Shown: in pieces, positions 32,511-40,575 of the stretch
Position numbering within the stretch: position 1 is the first letter of the stretch
Layout of the letters: every line of letters starts with the position of its first letter
Source of the DNA: Bacillota bacterium
Lineage (GTDB): Bacteria; Bacillota; Clostridia; Oscillospirales; Ruminococcaceae
Length of the DNA stretch: 64,000 nt
Direction: 5' to 3'
NCBI GenBank assembly: GCA_023439835.1
Contig: JAEXUW010000012.1
Location: 78,120 to 142,119 of the forward strand
Position numbers and translations under genes: made by a program
Notes under the pieces: generated by a model
The model's input: the letters and a program-made list of their open reading frames with translations, nothing else
The model's database searches: none
Told to the model about the DNA's origin: nothing

Positions 32511-32522
32511 AAGGAGAATATT

Positions 32523-32720
32523 ATGATAAAGCTCACGAGGCTTGACGGCTCGGCAATTTTATTAAACGAGGATTATATCGAGAACATAACCCATGCGCCT
32601 GATACCATTATTACTCTTCAAAACGGACATGTTCATGTTGTAAAAGAACCGATGGATGTTATTATGGAGCTTTGCATTAAATTTAAGCAGAACTGCTTTA
32701 AAAAAATTAAAGAAAACTAA
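32523..32720 (+). CDS. flbD: FlbD/SwrD family flagellar protein
   Basis: 65 aa. The family start MIKLTRLDGSAILLNEDYIE and the TIITLQNG...VVKEPMDVI middle are diagnostic. In Bacillus the homologue SwrD raises flagellar motor power and lies between flgE and fliL; here motA follows. The basic, Cys-containing C-terminus is variable. An AAGGAG site lies right before the ATG, downstream of the flgE hairpin. Confidence 0.88.
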   Translation: MIKLTRLDGSAILLNEDYIENITHAPDTIITLQNGHVHVVKEPMDVIMELCIKFKQNCFKKIKEN

Positions 32721-32770
32721 GCCTTTTTTGGCTGAAAATAGATTAGTCCAATCATTCGGAGGTAGGAAGC

Positions 32771-33547
32771 ATGAATATAATTAGTATTCTTGGGTATTTA
32801 ATCGGTCTGGGGCTGATTGCATACGGAATTGTCGAAAACGGAGACCCGCTTACAAATTTCTGGAGTGCATCTTCAGTTATGATCGTATTAGGCGGAACAA
32901 TCGGCGCTATAATGATTGGACAGCCGTGGAAAATCATTAAAAACATGCCGAAAATGGTTCTAATGATGCTCAAGCCAAAGAAATATAAGCCGGAAAAATA
33001 TATTGAGCAAATGGTTGAATACGCAAAAATCGCGCGAACAAAAAGCCTTCTTGCCCTTGAGGACAGTGCAAACACCTGCCCTGACCCCTTCATGAAGTCA
33101 AGCCTGATGCTTATTGTCGACGCAAACGACAGCGAGCGTGTAAAAGCAATGCTTGATGATGCGATTAATTTTATGTGTGACCGTCATGAAGAAAACTGGT
33201 CGATATGGGAAAAGGCATCGGCTGCGGCACCGGCGTTTGGCATGATAGGAACGCTTGTTGGACTTATCAACATGCTAAAAAACCTCACGGACAACCCTGA
33301 CGGATTAGGAGAGGGAATGTCGGTTGCACTTATAACTACGTTTTACGGCTGTATTCTTGCGAACATCTTTTTTACGCCTGTCGCAAGCCGGCTAAAAGCA
33401 ATTCACGCTGAAGAGGTTCTTTGTATGGAAATTATAAAAGAGGGCGCCTTGGCAATCATCTCAGGCGCAAACCCACGATACATTCAAGAAAAGCTCGAGT
33501 TTATGCTTCCCAAGAAAAAAAGCGGAAAACAGGAGAAAAAATCTTAA
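32771..33547 (+). CDS. motA: Flagellar motor stator protein MotA
   Basis: 258 aa. MotA forms the proton (or sodium) channel with MotB and pushes FliG. Four membrane spans are visible (about 3-20, 33-52, 150-170, 180-200), with SAAAPAFGMIGTLVGLINML and the following ALITTFYGCILAN typical of TM3 and TM4, and a charged cytoplasmic loop between. GGAGGTAGGAAGC precedes the ATG. It stands where fliL would be in Bacillus. Confidence 0.96.
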   Translation: MNIISILGYLIGLGLIAYGIVENGDPLTNFWSASSVMIVLGGTIGAIMIGQPWKIIKNMPKMVLMMLKPKKYKPEKYIEQMVEYAKIARTKSLLALEDSANTCPDPFMKSSLMLIVDANDSERVKAMLDDAINFMCDRHEENWSIWEKASAAAPAFGMIGTLVGLINMLKNLTDNPDGLGEGMSVALITTFYGCILANIFFTPVASRLKAIHAEEVLCMEIIKEGALAIISGANPRYIQEKLEFMLPKKKSGKQEKKS

Positions 33548-33661
33548 AAAATTTCTAACAGGCGAAAAGTATAGAATTTATATGCTTTTTGTGTTATAAT
33601 ATTTTATACTGATTTTTCGAATGTTTAAAAACAACGATTTGATTATAAAGTTGGTGATGAA

Positions 33662-34495
33662 ATGGCCAGAAAAAAGCCAAGCTCAGGCGGCGGTGGCGCG
33701 AACTGGATGGATACATACGGCGATATGGTAACGCTTCTTCTTACCTTTTTTGTTATGCTGTATGCAAGCTCTTCATTTGATGAAGCAAAATGGCAGTATA
33801 TACTTCAGGCGTTCACCTCAAAGGGCGACAAGGTTAATCTGATTGTCGGGCCGGAGGAGCCTGAGAATTCTCAGGATGAGGGACCTTTTATCACAGATGA
33901 GCTCGGTGAGGGCGAAATGCCACAGACCTTTGACCAGCTTTATCAGTATCTTGTAAATTATATTGAACAAAACAAACTGGAAGCAACGATTGAGATAGAA
34001 AAAGGCGCGACAAATATTTATCTTAAATTTAAAGACAATGTTTTTTTCGGCGGTGACAGCGCTGTTCTTCTTGATAACGGAAAAACTGTTTTAGATGCTA
34101 TCGGCCCCGCTATGAGGGCTGTTGATGACAAGATTTTAGGGATAAAGATTTGCGGGCATACTGCCGAGGGCGTTTATTCAATTGTGGACGATATGGAGCT
34201 TTCGACAGGACGAGCAGTGAACGTTTATCATTATCTTGATAAAATTGACGCAGCAGACACGACCAAAATGGTTTCAACGGGATACGGCAAGAACAGACCT
34301 ATTGCCCCGAATGACACCGAAGAAAATCGTGCAAAAAACCGTCGTGTTGAAATAATTATTATCAGAAACGATGTTGATTTCAGCGACCCTAACATAATTG
34401 CCGAGCTTTTGGCGATGGAATATGGAATTGATATGATTCCGTCTGAGGGCACTGATTTTGACCGTAGTTTTGATAATACGGCAAGCAAGGATTAA
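33662..34495 (+). CDS. motB: Flagellar motor stator protein MotB
   Basis: 277 aa. Stator subunit anchored to peptidoglycan. A basic N-terminus and the single membrane span WMDTYGDMVTLLLTFFVMLY (15-34) carry the essential ion-binding Asp21. A plug/linker follows and then the OmpA-like peptidoglycan-binding domain with CGHTAE and the ENRAKNRRVEIII motif. The 114-base gap after motA is longer than most in this operon and has a TATAAT without a good -35. Confidence 0.96.
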   Translation: MARKKPSSGGGGANWMDTYGDMVTLLLTFFVMLYASSSFDEAKWQYILQAFTSKGDKVNLIVGPEEPENSQDEGPFITDELGEGEMPQTFDQLYQYLVNYIEQNKLEATIEIEKGATNIYLKFKDNVFFGGDSAVLLDNGKTVLDAIGPAMRAVDDKILGIKICGHTAEGVYSIVDDMELSTGRAVNVYHYLDKIDAADTTKMVSTGYGKNRPIAPNDTEENRAKNRRVEIIIIRNDVDFSDPNIIAELLAMEYGIDMIPSEGTDFDRSFDNTASKD

Positions 34496-34526
34496 TTGAA
34501 ATTCCGCATGTGAGGTGAAAATAAAT

Positions 34527-35528
34527 ATGGCTGACGTTTTGTCACAGAATCAGATAGATGAGCTTTTGAAAAGTTTCAGCACCGGCGGAGAAAAGGCTAT
34601 TGAGGAAATTGACAAACAGCAAAGTGAGAGAAAAACAAAAACATACGACTTCCGAATGCCTAAAAAGTTCACGAAAGAAAAACTCAGGATTCTTGACAGG
34701 ATATTCGAAAACTATGCCAGACTTCTTTCCTCTTATTTCACAGGGCTATTAAGACTTTATTGCAAGGTTAATCTTCTTCAGATTGAAGAGCAGAGGTATT
34801 ATGAATTCTGCAATGCGCTTCCTGAGTATGTATTGATGAGCATAATCGACCTTAGCGTTGAAAATGAGGAAATTGACGACACAATAATGATACAGCAGAT
34901 GTCAAATCCGATTTCATTCACGATGATGGACAGGCTTTTAGGCGGAAACGGAACGTATGTTGATGTAACAAGAGATTTCACAGAAATTGAAATCGGGCTT
35001 ATGACAAAAATTCTGACTAATATGTGTAATATGCAGAAGGAATCTTGGGGAAGCTTTATAGATGTTAATCCGACAATAACCAGCGTTGAAACAAATTCAA
35101 GGGTTATTCAGTCTATTGCACCTGATGATGTAGTTATTCTAATAATATTTGAGGTTGAAATAAGGAACACTAAGAATCAGATATCTATATGTATTCCGGC
35201 GATAAGCCTTGAGGAAATAATGAATCAGTTTCAGGAAAAAACGATGCGAAGCACAAAACGTTTTGACCAGAACAAGGATAATGACAGAAAGGCGGGAATT
35301 CTTGATAATATTAAGGATACGCCCCTCGACGTCAAGGCAGTGCTTTGTGAAACAGAGGTTGACTTACAAGACATTCTGCATTTACAGGTTAATGACATTA
35401 TACCGCTCAACGTGAGTATAGATCAGAATGTGATCGTCAAAATTGGCGAAACTAAATGGTTTGACGGAAAGCTCGGTATGAAAAATTCTAAAAAAGCCGT
35501 TAAGCTTGATAATATATTTAAGAATTGA
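34527..35528 (+). CDS. fliM: Flagellar motor switch protein FliM
   Basis: 333 aa from the ATG at 34527. FliM is the C-ring protein that binds phospho-CheY. The N-terminus MADVLSQNQIDELLKSF is the CheY-P-binding peptide and its position fixes the start; the GTG at 34515 lies inside the GAGGTG ribosome site. The CheC-like middle domain and the C-terminal SpoA domain (DILHLQVNDIIPLNVSID) are present. No FliL gene precedes it. Its stop is 14 bases before fliY. Confidence 0.96.
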   Translation: MADVLSQNQIDELLKSFSTGGEKAIEEIDKQQSERKTKTYDFRMPKKFTKEKLRILDRIFENYARLLSSYFTGLLRLYCKVNLLQIEEQRYYEFCNALPEYVLMSIIDLSVENEEIDDTIMIQQMSNPISFTMMDRLLGGNGTYVDVTRDFTEIEIGLMTKILTNMCNMQKESWGSFIDVNPTITSVETNSRVIQSIAPDDVVILIIFEVEIRNTKNQISICIPAISLEEIMNQFQEKTMRSTKRFDQNKDNDRKAGILDNIKDTPLDVKAVLCETEVDLQDILHLQVNDIIPLNVSIDQNVIVKIGETKWFDGKLGMKNSKKAVKLDNIFKN

Positions 35529-35542
35529 GGTCGGAAAGCAGA

Positions 35543-36784
35543 ATGAGTAACGAAATGCATAACAGCACGCCGCTTATTCCTGACGAGGTTAATTTTTCGG
35601 ATATGCAGCTCAGCGCTGTTTCTGAAATACAGAACATCAGCATGGGCTCTGCGGCAACGGCAGTATCAACGCTGCTGAATGCAAAGGTCTGGATTACCAC
35701 CCCGCAGGTAAAAATTATAAAATATAAGGAATTGAACCATTCACAGTATGACCCCGCTATTCATGTAGTAATTCATTACATAAAGGGCGTTAAGGGTTCA
35801 AACACAATGATTTTAAAGCAATCCGACGTTCAGCTTATGTTAAATCAGCTTATGGGGCTTCCTCTCGTTGTAACTGACGATTTTGTTTTTGATGAGATGA
35901 ATATTTCAGCCGTCAGTGAGGTTATGAATCAGATGATGGGCTCGGCGGCAACAGCCCTATCAGAGTTTTTGGGAACGGCAATTGACATCTCAACACCAGT
36001 AGCGAAGGTTATTGACCATACCTCAGAGCCTGTTCTTGATAATATAAACCTTGATGATTATGTTGTTGAGGTTCAGTTTAACCTCACGATAGACAACGTT
36101 ATTAACAGTGAGTTTGTTTCAGTTCTTGAAATAGACCTGGCAAGGTCGCTTGCCGCTAGTATGCTTAAGGATTTCGGAGAGCCAGAGCCTGAACCAGTGA
36201 AAATGCCTGAGCCTAAGCCCGAACCTATTCCCACACCAAGGCCAGAGCCTGCGCAGGCACCGCATTCTGAACCTTATCAGCCTGCTCCACAGCCAGCACC
36301 ACAGCCCTCGTCAGTACATTATCCGTCAGCGCCGGCATACGGTGCCCCGCCGATGTATGATTATTCGCAACCTGTGCAAGCCCCCTACCCCGGATACAAT
36401 CCTATGTATCCTCCGCCATATCAGCCTGCTCCTTCACAGAGAGAGCCGGTGAACGTAAAGAACATTCAGCTCGCTCAGTTTGACAGCTTTGAGTCCCCAC
36501 CGCTGACAACAGAACAGCATGACAACCTCAGGCTTCTTATGAATGTTCCGCTGAACATTTCGGTTGAGCTTGGAAGAGCTAAACGAAAGGTCAAGGAGAT
36601 TCTGGAATTCACACAGGGTACTATCATTGAGCTTGACAGACAGGCGGGAGCGCCAGTAGACGTAATTGTAAACGGACACCTTATTGCGCGGGGCGATGTT
36701 GTGGTTATTGATGACAATTTCGCTGTCAGAATAACCGAAATAGTGAAATCCAAGTTTTTAGATACTTTAGGAAATAAGGAGTAA
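35543..36784 (+). CDS. fliY: Flagellar switch phosphatase FliY (CheC-like plus FliN domain)
   Basis: 413 aa from the ATG at 35543. FliY combines a CheY-P phosphatase with a C-ring FliN module. Two CheC active-site motifs are intact: SAVSEIQNISMGSAATA (about 24-40, Glu28/Asn31) and SAVSEVMNQMMGSAATA (about 122-138). A proline-rich linker (about 213-301, many PEP/PAP repeats) joins to the SpoA/FliN domain (335-410, MNVPLNISVELGRAKRKVKE). The linker is unusually long and could act as a flexible tether. CheY follows directly. Confidence 0.95.
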   Translation: MSNEMHNSTPLIPDEVNFSDMQLSAVSEIQNISMGSAATAVSTLLNAKVWITTPQVKIIKYKELNHSQYDPAIHVVIHYIKGVKGSNTMILKQSDVQLMLNQLMGLPLVVTDDFVFDEMNISAVSEVMNQMMGSAATALSEFLGTAIDISTPVAKVIDHTSEPVLDNINLDDYVVEVQFNLTIDNVINSEFVSVLEIDLARSLAASMLKDFGEPEPEPVKMPEPKPEPIPTPRPEPAQAPHSEPYQPAPQPAPQPSSVHYPSAPAYGAPPMYDYSQPVQAPYPGYNPMYPPPYQPAPSQREPVNVKNIQLAQFDSFESPPLTTEQHDNLRLLMNVPLNISVELGRAKRKVKEILEFTQGTIIELDRQAGAPVDVIVNGHLIARGDVVVIDDNFAVRITEIVKSKFLDTLGNKE

Positions 36785-36788
36785 CAAT

Positions 36789-37151
36789 ATGGATAAGAAA
36801 ATTCTTGTAGTAGACGATGCAGCATTTATGAGAATGATGATTAAGGACACTCTTACAAAAAACGGCTACACGCAAATTGTTGAGGCAGCCGACGGCGAAC
36901 AGGCTATCGCTCAGTACGATGCCGAAAAACCGCATCTTGTAATTATGGATATTACCATGCCTAACAAAACAGGCATTGAAGCACTGAAGGAAATCAAGGC
37001 AAAGGATTCAGCGGCGAAAATTGTTATGTGCTCTGCTATGGGACAGGAGTCGATGGTTGTTGAAGCAATCAAGCTCGGTGCTCTTGACTTCATCGTCAAG
37101 CCCTTCAAGCCGGACAGAATTCTTCAAACTGTTTCTAAAATACTGGGCTAA
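36789..37151 (+). CDS. cheY: Chemotaxis response regulator CheY
   Basis: 120 aa single receiver domain. It is phosphorylated by CheA and binds FliM. Acid pocket Asp9/Asp10, phospho-acceptor Asp54 (VIMDITMP), Ser82 and Lys104 (FIVKPF) are all present. The ATG is 4 bases after the fliY stop with AAATAAGGAG ahead. The order fliM-fliY-cheY-fliO is the Bacillus arrangement. Confidence 0.97.
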   Translation: MDKKILVVDDAAFMRMMIKDTLTKNGYTQIVEAADGEQAIAQYDAEKPHLVIMDITMPNKTGIEALKEIKAKDSAAKIVMCSAMGQESMVVEAIKLGALDFIVKPFKPDRILQTVSKILG

Positions 37152-37154
37152 GCA

Positions 37155-37523
37155 ATGGGAGAGGTTTTCACTCTTGTTATTTCGCTTGCCGGTGTAATTG
37201 CTTTGATTCTGGCGACATATTTCGGGCTTAAATGGCTTAACAGAAAAGTCAATCTAAGCCCGGGGAGCATTATTCGCGTGGTTGAGAGGATTAATCTTGG
37301 CCCCGACAAGGCTCTGATAATAATTTCGCTTGGGCAAAAGTATATGCTTCTCGGCATTTCACAGCAGCATGTCGAAAAAATTTGCGACCTTGATAATGAC
37401 GAGATCAACAGAATTATTGAGGATAAAAAAGAGCATGGCAGGGAGCCTTTCGCCCAGCAGCTTATGAAGGCTTTTACGGCGAAAAAATCCGAAAAGGGCG
37501 GTGACACCGATGCAAAAGAGTGA
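37155..37523 (+). CDS. fliO: Flagellar biosynthesis protein FliO (FliZ in Bacillus)
   Basis: 122 aa. FliO stabilises assembly of the FliP ring of the export gate. One N-terminal membrane span (about 5-26), then the conserved VVERINLGPDKALIIISLGQKYMLLGIS-type core (residues 42-69; given in part) and a charged C-terminal tail. It starts 3 bases after cheY and overlaps the start of fliP. Confidence 0.9.
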   Translation: MGEVFTLVISLAGVIALILATYFGLKWLNRKVNLSPGSIIRVVERINLGPDKALIIISLGQKYMLLGISQQHVEKICDLDNDEINRIIEDKKEHGREPFAQQLMKAFTAKKSEKGGDTDAKE

Positions 37524-38355
37524 GCTTCGCTCAAGGCTGAAAAAACCGCTGATAATGCTTTTGACGGCACTTGTGGTGTTCGTTGTTTCGGTGTTTGCAA
37601 TATCGGGAATAACAGCCCACGCTCAGGCGGTTGTAAATAATGACGCTCAGGGACAGACACAGGACGGTATTTTGACGCAACAGGATCAGGGCTTTTTAAG
37701 CGACCTTCTTGATGTAAACGACAGCGGGGGAACGCTTGAGCTGGTTCTTCTTATAACAATTCTTTCGCTGGCGCCGTCACTTTTGATTCTGATGACCTGT
37801 TTCACCAGAATCATTATCGTATTTTCGCTTTTAAGAAGTGCTATGGGAACACAGCAGACTCCGCCTAATCAGGTTCTGGTCGGGCTTGCGCTCTTTTTGA
37901 CGTTCTTTATTATGTCGCCGGTTTTCAGTCAGATTAACACCGTTGCTTATGAGCCTTATAAAGCGGGGGAATACAGTGCTATTGACGCCGCAAAGAAAGC
38001 TTCGGTTCCGCTGAAGGAATTTATGCTCAAGAACACACAGGTTGACAGTATGCAGTTTTTCTTAGACCTTTCGGGCACTGAAATGCCTCAGGAGGATATT
38101 GCTGAAAATCTGGGACTTCACATTGTTGTTCCCGCATTTATTGTAAGTGAGCTGAAAAGAGCATTTATAATAGGCTTTTTATTGTTTATTCCATTTTTAA
38201 TTATAGATATAATTGTGTCATCAACACTTATGTCGATGGGTATGATTATGCTTCCGCCCGCTATGATAGCACTGCCGTTTAAAATACTGCTGTTTATCAT
38301 TGTTGACGGCTGGCATCTTCTTATCGGAACGCTTGCCGCTGGCTTTAATGTTTAG
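37510..38355 (+). CDS. fliP: Flagellar export gate protein FliP
   Basis: 281 aa from the ATG at 37510; a GTG at 37501 is an alternative start, but it lies within the GGGCGGTG site. FliP is the main subunit of the FliPQR export channel. A cleavable signal peptide (about 15-38) is followed by the signature RIIIVFSLLRSAMGTQQTPP, the QVLVGLALFLTFFIMSPVF span and the C-terminal LMSMGMIMLPPAMIALPFK. The gene overlaps fliO by 14 bases. Confidence 0.96.
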   Translation: MQKSELRSRLKKPLIMLLTALVVFVVSVFAISGITAHAQAVVNNDAQGQTQDGILTQQDQGFLSDLLDVNDSGGTLELVLLITILSLAPSLLILMTCFTRIIIVFSLLRSAMGTQQTPPNQVLVGLALFLTFFIMSPVFSQINTVAYEPYKAGEYSAIDAAKKASVPLKEFMLKNTQVDSMQFFLDLSGTEMPQEDIAENLGLHIVVPAFIVSELKRAFIIGFLLFIPFLIIDIIVSSTLMSMGMIMLPPAMIALPFKILLFIIVDGWHLLIGTLAAGFNV

Positions 38356-38373
38356 AAAAGGAGGAAGGAGTCT

Positions 38374-38637
38374 TTGACACAGGATCAGGCGCTGACGGTT
38401 TTTAAGGAAGCTTTTGTGATAATTTTAAAGGTCGGCGGTCCGATATTGTTTATCAGCATTGTAATCGGACTGGTGATATCAATCCTTCAGGCGGCGACGC
38501 AGGTTCATGAACAGACTCTCACCTTTGTTCCTAAGCTTTTGGCAATAGGAATTATCCTTTTGATATCCGGAAGCTGGATGATGAACGTCCTCAAGGATTT
38601 CACAAGGTATATATTCGATCTAATGGTTAACATCTAG
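38374..38637 (+). CDS. fliQ: Flagellar export gate protein FliQ
   Basis: 87 aa, TTG start after AAAGGAGGAAGGAG. Two hydrophobic helices (about 14-36 and 50-70) with the family ISILQAATQVHEQTLTFVPK loop between them. It is part of the FliP-FliQ-FliR export gate in the MS ring. fliR follows after 22 bases. Confidence 0.96.
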   Translation: MTQDQALTVFKEAFVIILKVGGPILFISIVIGLVISILQAATQVHEQTLTFVPKLLAIGIILLISGSWMMNVLKDFTRYIFDLMVNI

Positions 38638-38659
38638 CTTTTGGGAAAAGAGGGATAGC

Positions 38660-39439
38660 TTGTATTTTGAAGAGCTGATGGACAATTATCAGACATATCT
38701 TCTGGTTTTCGCCAGAGTGATGGGTATATTTGTCTACAATCCTATTTTCGCAAGAAAGAACATTCCGTCTTATGTCAAAATCGGCGCTTCAATCGGGCTT
38801 ACGCTTGTTATAGCGTCAAACCTGACGGGAAGCTATCATGTGGATTATGACAGTCTGACGCTTTTGGCTATTGCGTTTGTGCGTGAAGGTATAATCGGCT
38901 TCATTTTAGGGTTTCTCACTCAAATGTTCTTGTCGGCGCTGGTTTTCGGCGGTGAGATGATGGACAATCAGTCAGGACTTGGAATGGCAAAAATATACGA
39001 TGCCGGAAGCGGTATTCAAATGCCGATTTTCGGAACCATAACAACATATATGTTTTTGATATACTTTTTCGTGACAAATTGTCATCTGACATATATTAAA
39101 ATTTTTGCGATATCCTATGATTTTATCCCTATTGAATACGGAAAGCTAAACCCACAGATTTTCATGGTAATTGTTGAGTATTTCGGTCAGGTTCTGACGC
39201 TTGCGATTAAGCTTGCGCTTCCGCTTATCGTTGCTGAGCTAATACTAGAATTTTCTATGGGGATACTAATGAAAGCTGTTCCGCAGGTTCAGGTTATGCA
39301 GGTGAATATTCAGCTAAAGCTCATATATGGTTTGTTTATACTGCTTGTTATTGCAAATCCCATGTCGGATTTTATAGAAAAATATATGCGCATCATGATA
39401 GACAGCCTTACAGGCGTCTTACCCATGATTGCCGGTTAA
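38660..39439 (+). CDS. fliR: Flagellar export gate protein FliR
   Basis: 259 aa, TTG start with AGAGGGA ahead. Polytopic component of the export gate with six or so spans. FARVMGIFVYNPIFARKNIP near the start and FGGEMMDNQSGLGMAKIYD in the middle are FliR signatures; VPQVQVMQVNIQLKLI lies near the C-terminus. flhB follows after 29 bases. Confidence 0.95.
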   Translation: MYFEELMDNYQTYLLVFARVMGIFVYNPIFARKNIPSYVKIGASIGLTLVIASNLTGSYHVDYDSLTLLAIAFVREGIIGFILGFLTQMFLSALVFGGEMMDNQSGLGMAKIYDAGSGIQMPIFGTITTYMFLIYFFVTNCHLTYIKIFAISYDFIPIEYGKLNPQIFMVIVEYFGQVLTLAIKLALPLIVAELILEFSMGILMKAVPQVQVMQVNIQLKLIYGLFILLVIANPMSDFIEKYMRIMIDSLTGVLPMIAG

Positions 39440-39468
39440 GTTCATGCGCTGAAACGGGGGGATAATTA

Positions 39469-40542
39469 ATGGCATCAGGCGCAGGCGGTGAAAAGACCGA
39501 ACAGGCCACCCCCAAGCGAAAACGAGACGAACGAAAAAAAGGCAACGTCTTTTCAAGCAAGGATCTGGTTGCGGCATTTTTCATTCTTATTGTTTTTTCA
39601 ACCTTCAGAATTTTTTCTAAATTCATGTTTACAACACTAAGTCAATACATGATTTATTGGCTCAGCGTTGCAGGGGAGGTTTCCTCAGTCACGACAGAAG
39701 GGCTTCTTGAAATATTCAGAAACTCCTTCAAAACGATTATTTTTGTCGCAGGCCCGATTTATATAGTGGGTATGATTGTTCCCGTTATATTCACAGGAAT
39801 GCAAACCAGATTCATTTTCTCGATGGAGGCTTTGAAGTTCAAGTTCAGCCGATTAAGCCCGATAGAGGGGATGAAAAAGCTTTTCTCAATAAGATCAGTG
39901 GTTGAGATTGTGAAAAGCCTTCTGAAGATTGCAATTATCGCAGCTGTTATTTATGACAGCATAAAAGATAGATTACAAAAAATCGCAACGTTATCTGATG
40001 TTGAAGTCAAGGCTTCATTTGTGTATATAGCTTCCGCCGTTTTTTCGACGGTTATGGCGATCGCTGTTGTGTTTATTTTTCTTGGGATTCTCGACCTTGC
40101 GTATCAGTGGTGGGAATATGAGAAGAATCTGAAAATGACAAAGCAGGAGGTTAAGGAAGAATACAAGCAGATGGAGGGCGACCCGCAGATTAAATCAAAG
40201 ATTAAACAAAAGCAACGTGAAATGTCACAGGCAAGAATGATGCAGGAGGTTCCCAAGGCTGACGTTATCATCAGAAACCCGACACATTTTGCGGTTGCGG
40301 TGCTTTATGATCCGGAAAATAACCGCGCGCCTGTTGTTATCGCCAAGGGGGCGGACAGGATTGCGCTTAAAATAATAGAAATCGCGCAGGAGAATAATAT
40401 CAACTGCAAAGAGGATAAACCGCTTGCCAGAGGCTTGTATGAAGCCGTTGAAATAGGGCAGGAAATACCTGAGGAGTTCTATCATGAGGTTGCCGAAATT
40501 TTGGCATTCGTCTATAACCTTAAAAACAAGATTATTACCTGA
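39469..40542 (+). CDS. flhB: Flagellar export switch protein FlhB
   Basis: 357 aa. FlhB sets export specificity by self-cleavage. The N-terminal EKTEQATPKRKRDERKKG block, four membrane spans (about 33-55, 88-110, 148-165, 188-215) and the cytoplasmic domain with the autocleavage motif Asn270-Pro-Thr-His273 (IIRNPTHFAVAVLY) are intact. A separate FlhB-C-domain-like gene lies at 47.5 kb. Confidence 0.97.
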   Translation: MASGAGGEKTEQATPKRKRDERKKGNVFSSKDLVAAFFILIVFSTFRIFSKFMFTTLSQYMIYWLSVAGEVSSVTTEGLLEIFRNSFKTIIFVAGPIYIVGMIVPVIFTGMQTRFIFSMEALKFKFSRLSPIEGMKKLFSIRSVVEIVKSLLKIAIIAAVIYDSIKDRLQKIATLSDVEVKASFVYIASAVFSTVMAIAVVFIFLGILDLAYQWWEYEKNLKMTKQEVKEEYKQMEGDPQIKSKIKQKQREMSQARMMQEVPKADVIIRNPTHFAVAVLYDPENNRAPVVIAKGADRIALKIIEIAQENNINCKEDKPLARGLYEAVEIGQEIPEEFYHEVAEILAFVYNLKNKIIT

Positions 40543-40575
40543 TAACAGCATACATTTTCAGCCGGGAGGAAAGGA

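Noticed and set aside
33572..33600. Internal promoter before motB.
   Set aside because: A TATAAT at 33595-33600 is clear but there is no acceptable -35 at 16-18 bases.
36475..36825. Minus-strand open frame of 116 codons within fliY/cheY.
   Set aside because: Shadow of well-supported genes; no ribosome site and no recognisable motif.
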